A stretch of DNA of 45,790 nt from Bacillota bacterium (GCA_029570375.1 JAKPXB010000032.1:1-45790); one strand, 5' to 3'. Positions 8,645 to 17,399 are shown, counted from the stretch's first letter. The notes: generated from the letters alone by a model not told the origin. Numbers and translations: made by a program.

Positions 8645-9067
8645 ATGAAGGATAGAGCTGAAACTGCGCGCGATCGGAGACCTTTTTTCCGATCGCGCGA
8701 TGCGCTCGTTTTGTTTTTGGTCTTACTGACCGCGCTGCTTCTTTTTCTTGCCGCGGGGAAGTCTCCCTCACCGGCGGGGTGCGTCGCCAAAATCTACTTC
8801 GACGGCAAACTGATTGAATCGGTCAGATTGTCGCAGGGGATCGAGAGAGATTGGCTTTTCCCGGAAAGACCGTCGATTGTTATCCACCAGTACGCGGATC
8901 AGACGATTGCCTTTGTGTCGTCGGACTGCCCGGATCACGTCTGCGTCCGGACGGGACGGATCGGCCAGCCAGGCACATTTGCCGCCTGTGTTCCCAACCG
9001 ATTTCTTATAGTGATTGAAGGGGAGACGGATTCTTCGGAACAGGAGGATGTCGATCTTGTCGCGTAA
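8645..9067 (+). CDS. NusG domain II-containing extracytoplasmic protein
   Basis: The 140-residue protein has an N-terminal membrane segment (about 19-41) followed by the small beta domain known as NusG domain II. The diagnostic features are SSDCPDHVCVRTG and the second Cys block FAACVPNRF; paired cysteines in this family could form a disulfide or bind a cofactor. Despite the name it is not a transcription factor. In Clostridia it typically sits next to a Gx-type membrane protein and ApbE, exactly as here. The ATG at 8645 has GGAG about 6 bases upstream. Its end overlaps the likely start of the next gene. Confidence 0.88.
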   Translation: MKDRAETARDRRPFFRSRDALVLFLVLLTALLLFLAAGKSPSPAGCVAKIYFDGKLIESVRLSQGIERDWLFPERPSIVIHQYADQTIAFVSSDCPDHVCVRTGRIGQPGTFAACVPNRFLIVIEGETDSSEQEDVDLVA

Positions 9068-9620
9068 CAATCCTAGGCGCATGGCGGTTCAACGGATGAC
9101 GCGCACCTCTGTCATGCTGGCGGCGGCGCTGGCGCTGAGCCTTCTTGAGAGCGTCCTGCCTCCGCTTCCCGCGCCTGTGCCGCTGCGGTACGGTCTTGCC
9201 AATGTCGCTGTCATGGCGGCACTGCTTTTCATTGGGCCATTTGAGGCCGTGTCGGTGGCGCTGTTGAAGAGCGTTTTTGTCCTGATGACGCGGGGACTGA
9301 TCGCGGGGTCTATCTCTTTTACAGGAACACTCCTGTCTGTCGGCGTCATGGTTGGCGCCGATTTTCTGTTGAAACGCCGCACATCGGTGTTTCTTCTTTC
9401 CGTTTTGGGAGCGATCGCGCATAACGCGGGACAGCTTTTCTTCCTCGTTCTTTTTCTGCAATACAAACTGTCTGTTCTGTTCATCGGCCCTTATCTTCTT
9501 TTCTTCGGGGTGCTGACGGGGCTTCTGTCCGGTGCTCTGCTCTTTATCTGCCTGAGGCCGCTGGAAGCTTTTTTCCGCGCGTCGGACAGGAGTGGCGGCA
9601 AGGATAGCGGTATGATGTAA
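9057..9620 (+). CDS. Gx transporter family / heptaprenyl diphosphate synthase component I-like membrane protein
   Basis: The protein of about 187 residues is a run of hydrophobic helices. The first, LAAALALSLLESVLPP, and the block RYGLANVAVMAALL are typical of the family annotated as Hpre_diP_synt_I or Gx transporter. It is probably an inner-membrane protein of the ECF-transporter S-component type; relatives occur with flavin-based extracellular electron transfer genes. The start is ambiguous. AGGAGG at 9042-9047 touches the ATG at 9048, so I favour the TTG at 9057 (9-base spacing, 11-bp overlap with the NusG-II gene). ATGs at 9081 and 9096 lack a ribosome-binding site. Confidence 0.8.
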   Translation: MSRNNPRRMAVQRMTRTSVMLAAALALSLLESVLPPLPAPVPLRYGLANVAVMAALLFIGPFEAVSVALLKSVFVLMTRGLIAGSISFTGTLLSVGVMVGADFLLKRRTSVFLLSVLGAIAHNAGQLFFLVLFLQYKLSVLFIGPYLLFFGVLTGLLSGALLFICLRPLEAFFRASDRSGGKDSGMM

Positions 9621-9666
9621 CCGAGCGCGTTCCGACGCGGAAACGGCAGGCCAGGGAAGCGCTTCG

Positions 9667-10827
9667 TTGTCGAAAGGGAAAAATTTTAACCGTATGGGAA
9701 TAAGAGGGATTTCAGAAAAAAAAGGCTCCGCCTTTTCATCTGCCGGCATAGCGCGTCTGGCCGCGGCGGTCATTCTCGCGCTGTTGATCAGTGCGTTCTG
9801 CTGTCTGCCGCTCTCCTGCCGCGCGGCCAATCAGACCGCTTCCCCTGCAGCGCTTCAGCGTTTTGAAGCGTTCATCACGGGTCCTTTTGATACAGCGATC
9901 AAGGTTATCCTCTTCACCGCCGGTGAGGAGGAATTCAACGCGTACCGCCTGTTCATCGAAGAAGAATTCTGGCGGCTCCATCGGCTGTTTGATATTTACC
10001 ACGACGCGCCGGAGGGGGTGAACCTCAAGACAGTCAATGACCACGCGGGCACACCGGTTGACTGCCCGGGAGAGCTGATGGATCTGATCGAATTCGGTAT
10101 TGGCTGCGGCGGGGAAGCGGGCGGGCGGGTGAACATCGCGATGGGTTCCGTTCTCAGTCTCTGGCATGACGCGCGTGAAATATCATCGGCCTCCCCCGAC
10201 CGGGCCTATATTCCGGATCAAAAGTCTCTTGAAGAAGCAGCCGGCCATACCTCCATCCGCGACGTTGTGGTCGATCGGGCGCGCGGAACGGTGACGCTGA
10301 AAGACCGCATGATGCGGCTTGATGTCGGAGCGATCGCGAAAGGTTATGCCGTCGAAAAAATCGCCCGGCAGCTCGCGCGGAGAGGCCTGCAGAGCGGGGC
10401 GATTGACGCGGGCGGCAATGTCCGCGTGATCGGCAGAAACGAGGGGAAAAACAAGCCGTGGCGCATTGGAATCAACAACCCGCTTGATAACGGGCGGACT
10501 CCGCTCGTTGAAATTGCCAGCGTCGAGGACAGAGCTGTCGTGACATCGGGGAATGACCAGAGGTTTTTTATATTTGAAGGCAGGAGATACAGTCATATTA
10601 TTGACCCCACAACGCTTCAACCAGCTCATTTCCACGACTCCGTCAGCATTATCGCGGAGGATTCCGGGATCGCGGATTTTTTAACAACCGCGCTTATGCT
10701 GATGACGGAAGAAGAAGGGCGCATTCTTCTCGGGCGTTTTCCAGGCTGTGAAGCTCTGTGGGTCAGAGGTTCTTCCGTTACGATGACTGAAGGTTTCCGC
10801 CGGTTTACCGGGCAGGCGGGGGACTAA
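9667..10827 (+). CDS. apbE: FAD:protein FMN transferase
   Basis: The 386-residue protein covalently attaches FMN to a Thr or Ser of exported proteins using FAD. Family motifs are LDVGAIAKGYAVEK, DAGGNVRVIG, VTSGNDQRFF and SHIIDPTT. An N-terminal hydrophobic segment (about 29-47) marks it as exported; the Cys residues after it do not form a canonical lipobox. A TTG start at 9667 is preferred because AGGGAAG lies 7 bases upstream; the ATG at 9694 is the alternative. It is third in a cluster with the NusG-II and Gx proteins, an arrangement that elsewhere serves Rnf or extracellular electron transfer. No flavinylation target is obvious in the window. Confidence 0.92.
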   Translation: MSKGKNFNRMGIRGISEKKGSAFSSAGIARLAAAVILALLISAFCCLPLSCRAANQTASPAALQRFEAFITGPFDTAIKVILFTAGEEEFNAYRLFIEEEFWRLHRLFDIYHDAPEGVNLKTVNDHAGTPVDCPGELMDLIEFGIGCGGEAGGRVNIAMGSVLSLWHDAREISSASPDRAYIPDQKSLEEAAGHTSIRDVVVDRARGTVTLKDRMMRLDVGAIAKGYAVEKIARQLARRGLQSGAIDAGGNVRVIGRNEGKNKPWRIGINNPLDNGRTPLVEIASVEDRAVVTSGNDQRFFIFEGRRYSHIIDPTTLQPAHFHDSVSIIAEDSGIADFLTTALMLMTEEEGRILLGRFPGCEALWVRGSSVTMTEGFRRFTGQAGD

Positions 10828-10854
10828 AGAACGGGTGCGGGGGAACCTGCCCGG
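10808..10854 (+). other. Inverted repeat at the 3' end of apbE
   Basis: CCGGGCAGG (10808-10816) and CCTGCCCGG (10846-10854) are perfectly complementary over 9 bp and span the apbE stop codon. There is no following T-run, so it may be an mRNA 3' stem or weak terminator rather than a classical one. Confidence 0.4.
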
Positions 10855-10909
10855 AAGGCTGTTCTTCACCGGGTTCCCGGCGTTGCGGGGTGTCCTGTTT
10901 CGCCCGCTG

Positions 10910-10918
10910 TGATATAAT
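10910..10918 (+). promoter_or_regulatory. Extended -10 promoter ahead of the site-2 protease/scpA operon
   Basis: TGATATAAT matches the extended -10 consensus (TGnTATAAT) with a perfect hexamer. No good -35 is seen, as is common for extended -10 promoters. It lies about 100 bp before the first gene of the overlapping operon that runs to ispH-rpsA. Confidence 0.55.
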
Positions 10919-11014
10919 CCAATCGTTCACGCAAGAACGCAATTACTTTGGTTCAATGGCCTGCCGCAACAACCGGAGACCCGGCATCCTCGGCCGGCCT
11001 TTGAATGGAATCCG

Positions 11015-11806
11015 GTGCGGATGGTGGCTGTTTTGCACACAATACATGTATTTATGATGAATTCTTATGTCATGGCTCTGCCTTTTCTGAATTTGGGACA
11101 GATCGATGTCGTTGAGATTTTAATCCTCGTTTTTGTCCTGGCGCTGTCGCTTTCGTTTCACGAGTTCGCCCACGCGTTCGCGGCGCTTCGCATGGGAGAT
11201 GACACCGCCGCGCTGGCGGGCCGCCTCACGCTGAACCCGTTGAGGCATCTGGATCCTGTCGGTTCGCTCGTCTTTCTGTTTGCCAGAATCGGGTGGGCAA
11301 AACCTGTTCCTGTCAATCCGTCGCGTTTTACGAAAGCGAAAAGCATCAAACGCGGGATTTTCTGGGTGAGCATCGCGGGGCCGCTGTCGAATATTCTTCT
11401 GGGAACTATTTCGTGGATCCTCTTCTGTGCGTTGTTCACGATTATAATGGCCACCGGTTTGGAAAGTCCCGTGGTCGAAGTTGTCATCCGCCTCTTTCTG
11501 ACGCTCTATCAGGCGAATATGCTTCTGGCTGTTTTTAACCTTCTCCCTGTCCCGCCGCTCGACGGCTTTAAAGTCTTCGGCGTGGCGCTTCCCGACAGAT
11601 GGTATTACAGTTTAATGCAGTACGAGCACCTGATCGGGATCGGATTCCTGATCATCGTTCTGTTCTTAAGGGGCGCGCTGTCGACACTCCTCGGATGGAT
11701 ACTCGTTCCCTTCAACTATGCGATCCAATACCCGATCACATGGCTTTTTCAGCAGCTTCAATCTGCGCTGGGCCTCCCTGTTATGCCTATGTTTTTGCAG
11801 CTATGA
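11015..11806 (+). CDS. Site-2 protease family membrane metallopeptidase (M50)
   Basis: The protein is a compact site-2 protease of up to 263 residues with at least four membrane helices. The zinc motif HEFAH (His49, Glu50, His53) and the distal NLLPVPPLDG (third metal ligand Asp) are both present. It lacks a PDZ domain, unlike RseP further downstream, so it belongs to the short M50B branch often placed before scpA in Firmicutes. Its substrate is unknown. The start is uncertain: GTG 11015, ATG 11021, 11054 or 11072 are all in frame and none has a strong ribosome-binding site. Its stop codon overlaps in-frame ATGs of scpA. Confidence 0.87.
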   Translation: MRMVAVLHTIHVFMMNSYVMALPFLNLGQIDVVEILILVFVLALSLSFHEFAHAFAALRMGDDTAALAGRLTLNPLRHLDPVGSLVFLFARIGWAKPVPVNPSRFTKAKSIKRGIFWVSIAGPLSNILLGTISWILFCALFTIIMATGLESPVVEVVIRLFLTLYQANMLLAVFNLLPVPPLDGFKVFGVALPDRWYYSLMQYEHLIGIGFLIIVLFLRGALSTLLGWILVPFNYAIQYPITWLFQQLQSALGLPVMPMFLQL

Positions 11807-11820
11807 TGGAAGACGGCGGG

Positions 11821-12603
11821 ATGGGTACGGAATCTCTGATACTCCATGTGGATGTTCTCGATTACGAGGGGCCGCTCGATCTGCTCAGCCAGCTGATCGA
11901 TAAAAACCGTGTGCCGATTGATCGGGTATCCATCGCGTCAATCGCCGATCAGTATCTGGAGAAGATACGCGGCAGCCTGACGCTCGATATGGAGCTCGCG
12001 AGTTCTTTTCTATTGATGGCCGCGACGCTCATCCAGCTGAAATCGTCGCTTTTGCTTCCCGACCGGAGGCTCCGGGAGGGGGCAGAAGAGATGGATCCAG
12101 GTGATCAGCTGATTGTACGGCTCCTTCAGTACAGGCGCTGTAAATTCCTCGCGCTTACGCTGAAAGAGCGGTACCGGCAGTTCAGCGGTTCTTTCGGGAA
12201 GCCTCCGGAGCCGGTGAAGCGGACAGGGGTGGAGCGGGAACGCGCGGTGACGGCGCTGGACCGCGGCCGGTTTGACATCGCCGTCGGGGCGATACAGGCG
12301 CGCAATGATCTTCGCTTTCACGACAGCGGAGAAGAAGTCGGGCAAATCCTCGAGCGTGAACGCGTCTCGCTGCGTGAAAGGATGATGTACATCGTGCAGC
12401 AAATAGCCGGCAGGGCGCGCGTATTTTTCTATGAGATATTTCCACCTGAATTGCCTGTCCGCGAGCGCGTGACAGGGTTTCTCGCAATGCTTGAACTCGT
12501 TTTCCAGAGCAAGGCGCAAGTGACGCAGAAGGCGCTCTTCGCGCCGATCCTCATCGAACGAAAATCATCGCGCCGTCATGAAGGCAGGCGAACGCATGAA
12601 TGA
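11821..12603 (+). CDS. scpA: Segregation and condensation protein A
   Basis: ScpA is the kleisin that bridges the SMC heads and binds ScpB in the bacterial condensin. The N-terminal SMC-neck-binding block VLDYEGPLDLLSQLID is typical, as is AATLIQLKSSLLLP. The C-terminal winged helix reads up to the FQSKAQVTQKALFAPI region. I prefer the ATG at 11821 (GGAAG upstream, normal family N-terminus, 260 residues); ATGs at 11803 and 11806 overlap the protease stop and are possible. scpA overlaps the scpB-cmk start by 8 bp, suggesting coupled translation. Confidence 0.9.
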   Translation: MGTESLILHVDVLDYEGPLDLLSQLIDKNRVPIDRVSIASIADQYLEKIRGSLTLDMELASSFLLMAATLIQLKSSLLLPDRRLREGAEEMDPGDQLIVRLLQYRRCKFLALTLKERYRQFSGSFGKPPEPVKRTGVERERAVTALDRGRFDIAVGAIQARNDLRFHDSGEEVGQILERERVSLRERMMYIVQQIAGRARVFFYEIFPPELPVRERVTGFLAMLELVFQSKAQVTQKALFAPILIERKSSRRHEGRRTHE

Positions 12604-13882
12604 TATTGAACAGATGGCGAGACTTGAGGCTCTCCTGTTTGTCGCGGGGGATCCCCTTACCTATGAGGAGATAGCGGCGTATCTCTCGCTCGGCACGGAG
12701 GAAGCGGCAAGCCTCGTGGAACAGCTGAAACGGCGGTACCAGCGCGACCCGATGTCCGGCCTGGTGGTGCGCCGGATCGAAGGCGCGGCGTCGATCGCGA
12801 CGAAGCCGGCGCTGTCCGATACCATCGAGGCATTTTTCGGCAAGGTCCGCGATTTGAAGTTGACGGACGCGGCGTATGAGACGCTCGCGGTCATCGCTTA
12901 CAACGCGCCGGCAACGCGCGCGGAGATTGAAGCGGTCCGCGGTGTCAACAGCGATTCGATCGTGAACCGGCTGATTGAGCGCGGACTCGTCCGCGAAGTG
13001 GGGACACTTGAGACTCCGGGGCGCCCCGCGCTTCTCAATGTGACAGAGACTTTTCTTATGGATTTTGGATTATCGTCGACAAAGGAACTCCCGCCTGTTG
13101 ATCTGATGATGTATGACACGATTACGGAGTTTACAGAGGAACGTCAATCGGCAGCGCATACAGCTGCCGTGCCGAAACCGCTTGTCATCGCCATCGACGG
13201 TCCTTCAGGGGCCGGAAAGAGCACGATATCGAGGCTGCTCTCCGAGCACCTCGGCATCCTGACACTCGATACCGGGGCGATGTACAGGGCTCTCGGCGTC
13301 AAAGCGCTGCGACAGGGGATATCCCCCGCGGATCCCGAGGCAGTCCGCGCGATGCTGGCGGAAACCACGATGGACATCGACTTAACGGACCGCGTCCAGA
13401 AGACGCTGGTCGACGGTTTGGATTACACGCCGTATATCCGGACGCCGGAGGCGTCGCGCGCGGCTTCGGATATCAGCGCTCTCCCCGTGACGCGGGAGTA
13501 CTGTGTACGCCTCCAGCGGGAAATCGGGAAGAAGCAGGCGCTTATTCTCGACGGAAGGGACATCGGCACATATGTCTTCCCGGATGCCCCGGTCAAGTTC
13601 TTCATCACCGCGTCACCGGAAATCCGCGCTAGGCGGCGTCTTTCCGATCTCGAAAAAGCGGGGAATCCTTCGACACTCGAGGATGTCATGCGCGAGATGG
13701 CAGCCCGCGATCTCCAGGACAGCGGGAGAGAGCTCGCGCCCGCGAAGCGCGCGGAAGACGCGGTCCTGATCGATACAAGTGAAATGAGTGTCAGGGAAGT
13801 CGTCGACGTCATGATCGATGTCATCAGGCAGCGCGAGGCGCTGCAGCCGGGGTGGGGCAGAGGGGCACATGGACAACAGTGA
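12596..13882 (+). CDS. scpB-cmk: Fusion of segregation and condensation protein B with cytidylate kinase
   Basis: One uninterrupted 428-residue frame carries two complete proteins. Residues 1-185 are ScpB, a two-winged-helix SMC partner (LEALLFVAGDPL, TDAAYETLAVIAYNAPATRAEIE, TPGRPALLNVT). Residues 193-428 are CMP kinase, with Walker A GPSGAGKS (202-209, Lys208), DTGAMYRA, and LDGRDIGTYVFPDA. Each half has its family's normal length, joined by a linker of about 8 residues. CMP kinase phosphorylates (d)CMP. An in-frame GTG at 13169 could allow separate Cmk translation, but no ribosome-binding site precedes it. The gene overlaps scpA upstream and plsC downstream. Confidence 0.9.
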   Translation: MNDIEQMARLEALLFVAGDPLTYEEIAAYLSLGTEEAASLVEQLKRRYQRDPMSGLVVRRIEGAASIATKPALSDTIEAFFGKVRDLKLTDAAYETLAVIAYNAPATRAEIEAVRGVNSDSIVNRLIERGLVREVGTLETPGRPALLNVTETFLMDFGLSSTKELPPVDLMMYDTITEFTEERQSAAHTAAVPKPLVIAIDGPSGAGKSTISRLLSEHLGILTLDTGAMYRALGVKALRQGISPADPEAVRAMLAETTMDIDLTDRVQKTLVDGLDYTPYIRTPEASRAASDISALPVTREYCVRLQREIGKKQALILDGRDIGTYVFPDAPVKFFITASPEIRARRRLSDLEKAGNPSTLEDVMREMAARDLQDSGRELAPAKRAEDAVLIDTSEMSVREVVDVMIDVIRQREALQPGWGRGAHGQQ

Positions 13883-14654
13883 ACGCGGTGGAAAACCGTT
13901 TGGCGGGGAGAGGCTCTCCAGAGTGATCAATATTCTCGTGCGGACGCTTGTCGCGCTGTTTCTGTGGCCTTTTTACCTTCCGAGAGCTGTCGGGAACCAC
14001 CGCCCGCCGTCCGAGGACGGGTGTGTGTTGATCGCAAACCACCACAACTTCCTCGATCCGATCTTTATCACTTTTTTCTTTACAAGCCGCAGGCTCTGCT
14101 TTATTGCGAAAAAAGAGATTTACAACGCCAAATTGCTCGGGAGAATTCTGCAGGCGTTCGGTTCTATTCCGCTTGACCGGTCCATTTCAGATCTCCAGGC
14201 GAGCAAACTGATTCTGTCAAAGATCGTGCAGAAAAAAATCGTCGGTCTGTTTCCGCAGGGAACGCGGGTGCCGGCGGGAGAAGCTGTCTCAGTCGAGCCT
14301 CACGCCGGGCTTATCTACTATGCCATCCGCCGCGAAATTCCCATCATACCGGTCGGCATCGACCCCCGTTACCGATTTCTGGGAAGACCGCGCTATGTTT
14401 TCGCGGACAGTGTGGTGTTGAGGCTCCGCGAAGGGGAAAAGCTGAATCCGTCGGAACAGAGGATGGTGGCTCACGAGATTATGCGCCGTCTCTACGCGTT
14501 GGCGGGCCTTTCCTATGTCCGCGGGGACAACGGGGAAAACGAGCGGCTTTTTAACCGCAAAATAGAAATCGCTGTGCTCGGGGCGCCACAGAATAGAAAA
14601 ACAGACGCGCCTTCCTTCGCGAGCCTGACATCCGATGGGGATGAACAAAAATGA
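13869..14654 (+). CDS. plsC: 1-acyl-sn-glycerol-3-phosphate acyltransferase (PlsC family)
   Basis: The 261-residue acyltransferase adds the second acyl chain to lysophosphatidic acid at the inner membrane. It has a membrane segment near residues 18-40, the catalytic NHHNFLDP block (HX4D), motif II IPLDRS, and motif III FPQGTRVPAG. In motif III the usual Glu of FPEGTR is Gln (Gln130). The late IPIIPVGID block is also typical. The ATG at 13869 has GAGGGG just upstream and overlaps scpB-cmk by 14 bp; its stop overlaps the ispH start as ATGA. The cmk-plsC-ispH/rpsA order is common in Clostridia. Confidence 0.88.
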   Translation: MDNSERGGKPFGGERLSRVINILVRTLVALFLWPFYLPRAVGNHRPPSEDGCVLIANHHNFLDPIFITFFFTSRRLCFIAKKEIYNAKLLGRILQAFGSIPLDRSISDLQASKLILSKIVQKKIVGLFPQGTRVPAGEAVSVEPHAGLIYYAIRREIPIIPVGIDPRYRFLGRPRYVFADSVVLRLREGEKLNPSEQRMVAHEIMRRLYALAGLSYVRGDNGENERLFNRKIEIAVLGAPQNRKTDAPSFASLTSDGDEQK

Positions 14655-17248
14655 AAATTGAAGTGGCGTCGTCCGCCGGCTTCTGTCCCGGTGTCCGGCG
14701 CGCCGTCGATATGGCGCGCCGCGCCGTCGATCAGGCGCGTGACGTTCCGATCGTGATGCTCGGGGCGATTGTTCACAACGAGTATGTCATCGCGGATTTT
14801 CAGGATCGCGGGGTGATCATCGCGGGCCATGTCTCCGTAATTCCGGATGAATCGCTCGTGATCATCCGAGCGCACGGTGTTTCTCCGGAAGTTGAAAGAA
14901 TACTCAGACAAAAAAGGTGCCGGATCATAGACGGGACATGCCTTTTCGTCAAAAAAGCCCAGCAGATTGTGGCTGACGCGGCGCGGGAGAGAAAAGGCAT
15001 CATCATCACGGGTTCCGCCAATCACCCTGAAGTGGAAGGGTTGATCGGTTTCGCGAAGCCTGTGAAACCGGTCCTTCTGGAGGTGCCCGAAGAGGCTGAA
15101 AAGGCCCGATTTGACGACAGAGCATGGATTTTGGTATCCCAAACGACTTTTTCTGAGGAACGTTGGCAGAGAATTCGAGGAATTCTGAAAAATAAAATTG
15201 ATAATCTCGAGATTTTTGATACAATATGTAACACGACTGTCCAAAGGCAGTCCGATGCGAAGACGCTTGCCGCCTCTTCTGACATTATGCTCGTTCTTGG
15301 CAGTGAAACAAGTTCAAACACGGCCAAGCTGGTAGAAGTATGTCAGCAGAGGTGTCCTGCTACGCATTTGATTTATTCACCGGACCAGGTCGGCGGCATA
15401 TTGCAGAATGGCGTGACGGGTTCAACGAGGGTCGGTGTCACCACCGGCGCCTCAACACCAGATGAGATGATCAGGGAGGTTATCCACAGAATGATGACAA
15501 ACGAAGGCCTGACGAAGCCAGAAGAACAGCTGGAAGTCAATTCAGAACAAGTGATGGAGGCAGAAGCAGAAATAGTGACAGATGATATCGCTGATGTCGC
15601 TGCTGATGAGGTTATCGAAGAAGTGGCCGCGAACAAAGCTGACGAAGTCACAGAAGAACCGAAGGAAACAGCGGAACAGGATGTCGTGTCTGAAGCTAAT
15701 GCCGACATTAACTTCGAAGAATTTATCGACAGTATTCCTGAGCTTCAACCGAAGACCATAGTGCACGGAAGGATTGTACGCTATGACGATGAGTTCGTTT
15801 ACGTGGACGTAAGGGACAAGTCCGAAGGCAAAATTCCTATCCGTGAGGTGGAGAACAATCCCGATTTTGATTTAGATGAAGCCGTCAAAGATCACGCAGA
15901 AGTTGATGTGTACATTCGCAGTATCCGTTCATCAGCTGATGCCGGTAAAGAAATTTTGCTCTCCGTCGCCTATGTCGACACACTGAAGCATAAGGATTAC
16001 ATCAAACAAGCGTTTGAAGAGAAAATACCCGTACCGGTCAAGGTCGTCAACGTGGTGCGCGACGGAGTGATCGCGTCCTACGGGAGAATAGAGATTTATA
16101 TTCACCGTACGCAGCTCGAGCTGTCTGTTGTCGACGACCTGGAGCCGTACCGCGACCAGACATTCGACGTTCTTATCACGCAGTTCGACGACAAACGCCG
16201 CCGCATGCGCGTCTCGGGTTCACGCCGCTCGCTGCTCGAACACGAACGCAAAGCGCACGCGAAAGAGATCTGGACGACGATTGAGCCCGGCAACGAGTAC
16301 ACCGGCATCGTCCGCAATCTCACAAATTTCGGCGCCTTTGTCGATATTGGCGGCGTCGACGGACTGGTCCACATCAGTGAGATCTCATGGCAGCGCATCC
16401 GCCATCCGTCGGAAATTCTGTCGGTCGGCGATAAAATTGACGTCTTTGTCAAAGATTTTGACCGCGCGAAGAAGCGCATTTCGCTCGGTTACAGGCGCAA
16501 AGAGGACGATCCGTACAGTGACATCGAAGAGCGCTTCCCTGTCGGCGCGATCGTTCGCGGCGTCGTTGTCAGGATGTTCCCGTTCGGCGCGTTTATCAAC
16601 ATCGCCCCCGGGGTCGACGCGCTGTGCCACATTTCACAGATTTCAAGCTATCACCTGAACAAGCCCAGCGATGTGCTCGCCGAGGGTATGGAAGTGGACG
16701 CGCGGGTCGTCGAAGTGTCGAATGAAGCGCGCCGTATCAGCATCAGCATCCGCGATGTTGAACCGATTAATCCGGATCCCGACTCCGAGCTCGTGCTGCA
16801 GCAGCAGGAACACCAGCAGCAGCAACAGCAGCAGCGCCAGCCGCGTGAACCGCGCCGCCGCGGCGGCGGGAAACGCCGTCAGGACGGGAATGATCTGCCG
16901 ACAAGCTATGTCGATACGCAGGCGCGTTCTGCCATCGGCGATATGGCCGAGATCACGACAGTGACGAAGGAAGGTTCCGATCTTCTCGACTCATTGAAGG
17001 ATGAGGCTGCCGTTGCAAAGGTTGAAGAAGCCAAAGAGATCGCGGAACCCGCCGATCTCGGACTCGCGGAAGTCGAACCGGCGGAAGTCGCGTTGAAATT
17101 GGCCGAAGAGGGTGAAGGAAGCGCGCCGGAAGCTGAAGAGCAGGCCGAAGCTTGCAGCTGCAGCTGCACACTTTCCGACACCGCTGAGGAGGCGGCCGAC
17201 GAGGTCAAGTCCGAAGCGGAAGCGCTGGAAGATACCGGCAACGAGTAA
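14651..17248 (+). CDS. ispH-rpsA: Fusion of 4-hydroxy-3-methylbut-2-enyl diphosphate reductase with ribosomal protein S1
   Basis: The 865-residue protein joins IspH (1-285) to an S1 RNA-binding protein. IspH is the last MEP enzyme, making IPP and DMAPP with an iron-sulfur cluster. Its cluster ligands Cys12, Cys97 and Cys193, plus His42, His75, His125 and Glu127 (NHPEVEG), are present. An acidic linker (about 290-365) leads to four S1 domains (about 370-440, 458-525, 548-615, 630-702). A Gln-rich and then Arg/Gly-rich patch (717-743) and an acidic tail with a CSCSC cluster end the protein. IspH-S1 fusion is a recognised clostridial arrangement. The start overlaps the plsC stop. Confidence 0.93.
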   Translation: MKIEVASSAGFCPGVRRAVDMARRAVDQARDVPIVMLGAIVHNEYVIADFQDRGVIIAGHVSVIPDESLVIIRAHGVSPEVERILRQKRCRIIDGTCLFVKKAQQIVADAARERKGIIITGSANHPEVEGLIGFAKPVKPVLLEVPEEAEKARFDDRAWILVSQTTFSEERWQRIRGILKNKIDNLEIFDTICNTTVQRQSDAKTLAASSDIMLVLGSETSSNTAKLVEVCQQRCPATHLIYSPDQVGGILQNGVTGSTRVGVTTGASTPDEMIREVIHRMMTNEGLTKPEEQLEVNSEQVMEAEAEIVTDDIADVAADEVIEEVAANKADEVTEEPKETAEQDVVSEANADINFEEFIDSIPELQPKTIVHGRIVRYDDEFVYVDVRDKSEGKIPIREVENNPDFDLDEAVKDHAEVDVYIRSIRSSADAGKEILLSVAYVDTLKHKDYIKQAFEEKIPVPVKVVNVVRDGVIASYGRIEIYIHRTQLELSVVDDLEPYRDQTFDVLITQFDDKRRRMRVSGSRRSLLEHERKAHAKEIWTTIEPGNEYTGIVRNLTNFGAFVDIGGVDGLVHISEISWQRIRHPSEILSVGDKIDVFVKDFDRAKKRISLGYRRKEDDPYSDIEERFPVGAIVRGVVVRMFPFGAFINIAPGVDALCHISQISSYHLNKPSDVLAEGMEVDARVVEVSNEARRISISIRDVEPINPDPDSELVLQQQEHQQQQQQQRQPREPRRRGGGKRRQDGNDLPTSYVDTQARSAIGDMAEITTVTKEGSDLLDSLKDEAAVAKVEEAKEIAEPADLGLAEVEPAEVALKLAEEGEGSAPEAEEQAEACSCSCTLSDTAEEAADEVKSEAEALEDTGNE

Positions 17249-17323
17249 TGCTTCGGAACAGATAAGCTGTATGGGGGATTTCAGGTAACAGCCGGGAGAA
17301 CCTTCACAGCCAATATGATCATT

Positions 17324-17357
17324 AAAAAGGGTGACGCCGGAAAGCGCCACCCTTTTT
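17324..17357. terminator. Bidirectional intrinsic terminator between ispH-rpsA and pepV
   Basis: The stem AAAAAGGGTG/CACCCTTTTT encloses a further CGC/GCG pairing and a six-base loop. The A-run and T-run make it work on both strands, which fits the two convergent genes. Confidence 0.9.
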
Positions 17358-17399
17358 AATATCCGCAGAGGACAGTTCTTTTGTTCCTGATAGGCGCCG

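Noticed and set aside
15542-15766. Frameshift or misassembly joining ispH to an S1 protein
   Set aside because: The frame is continuous across an acidic linker, and IspH-S1 fusion is an established clostridial arrangement.
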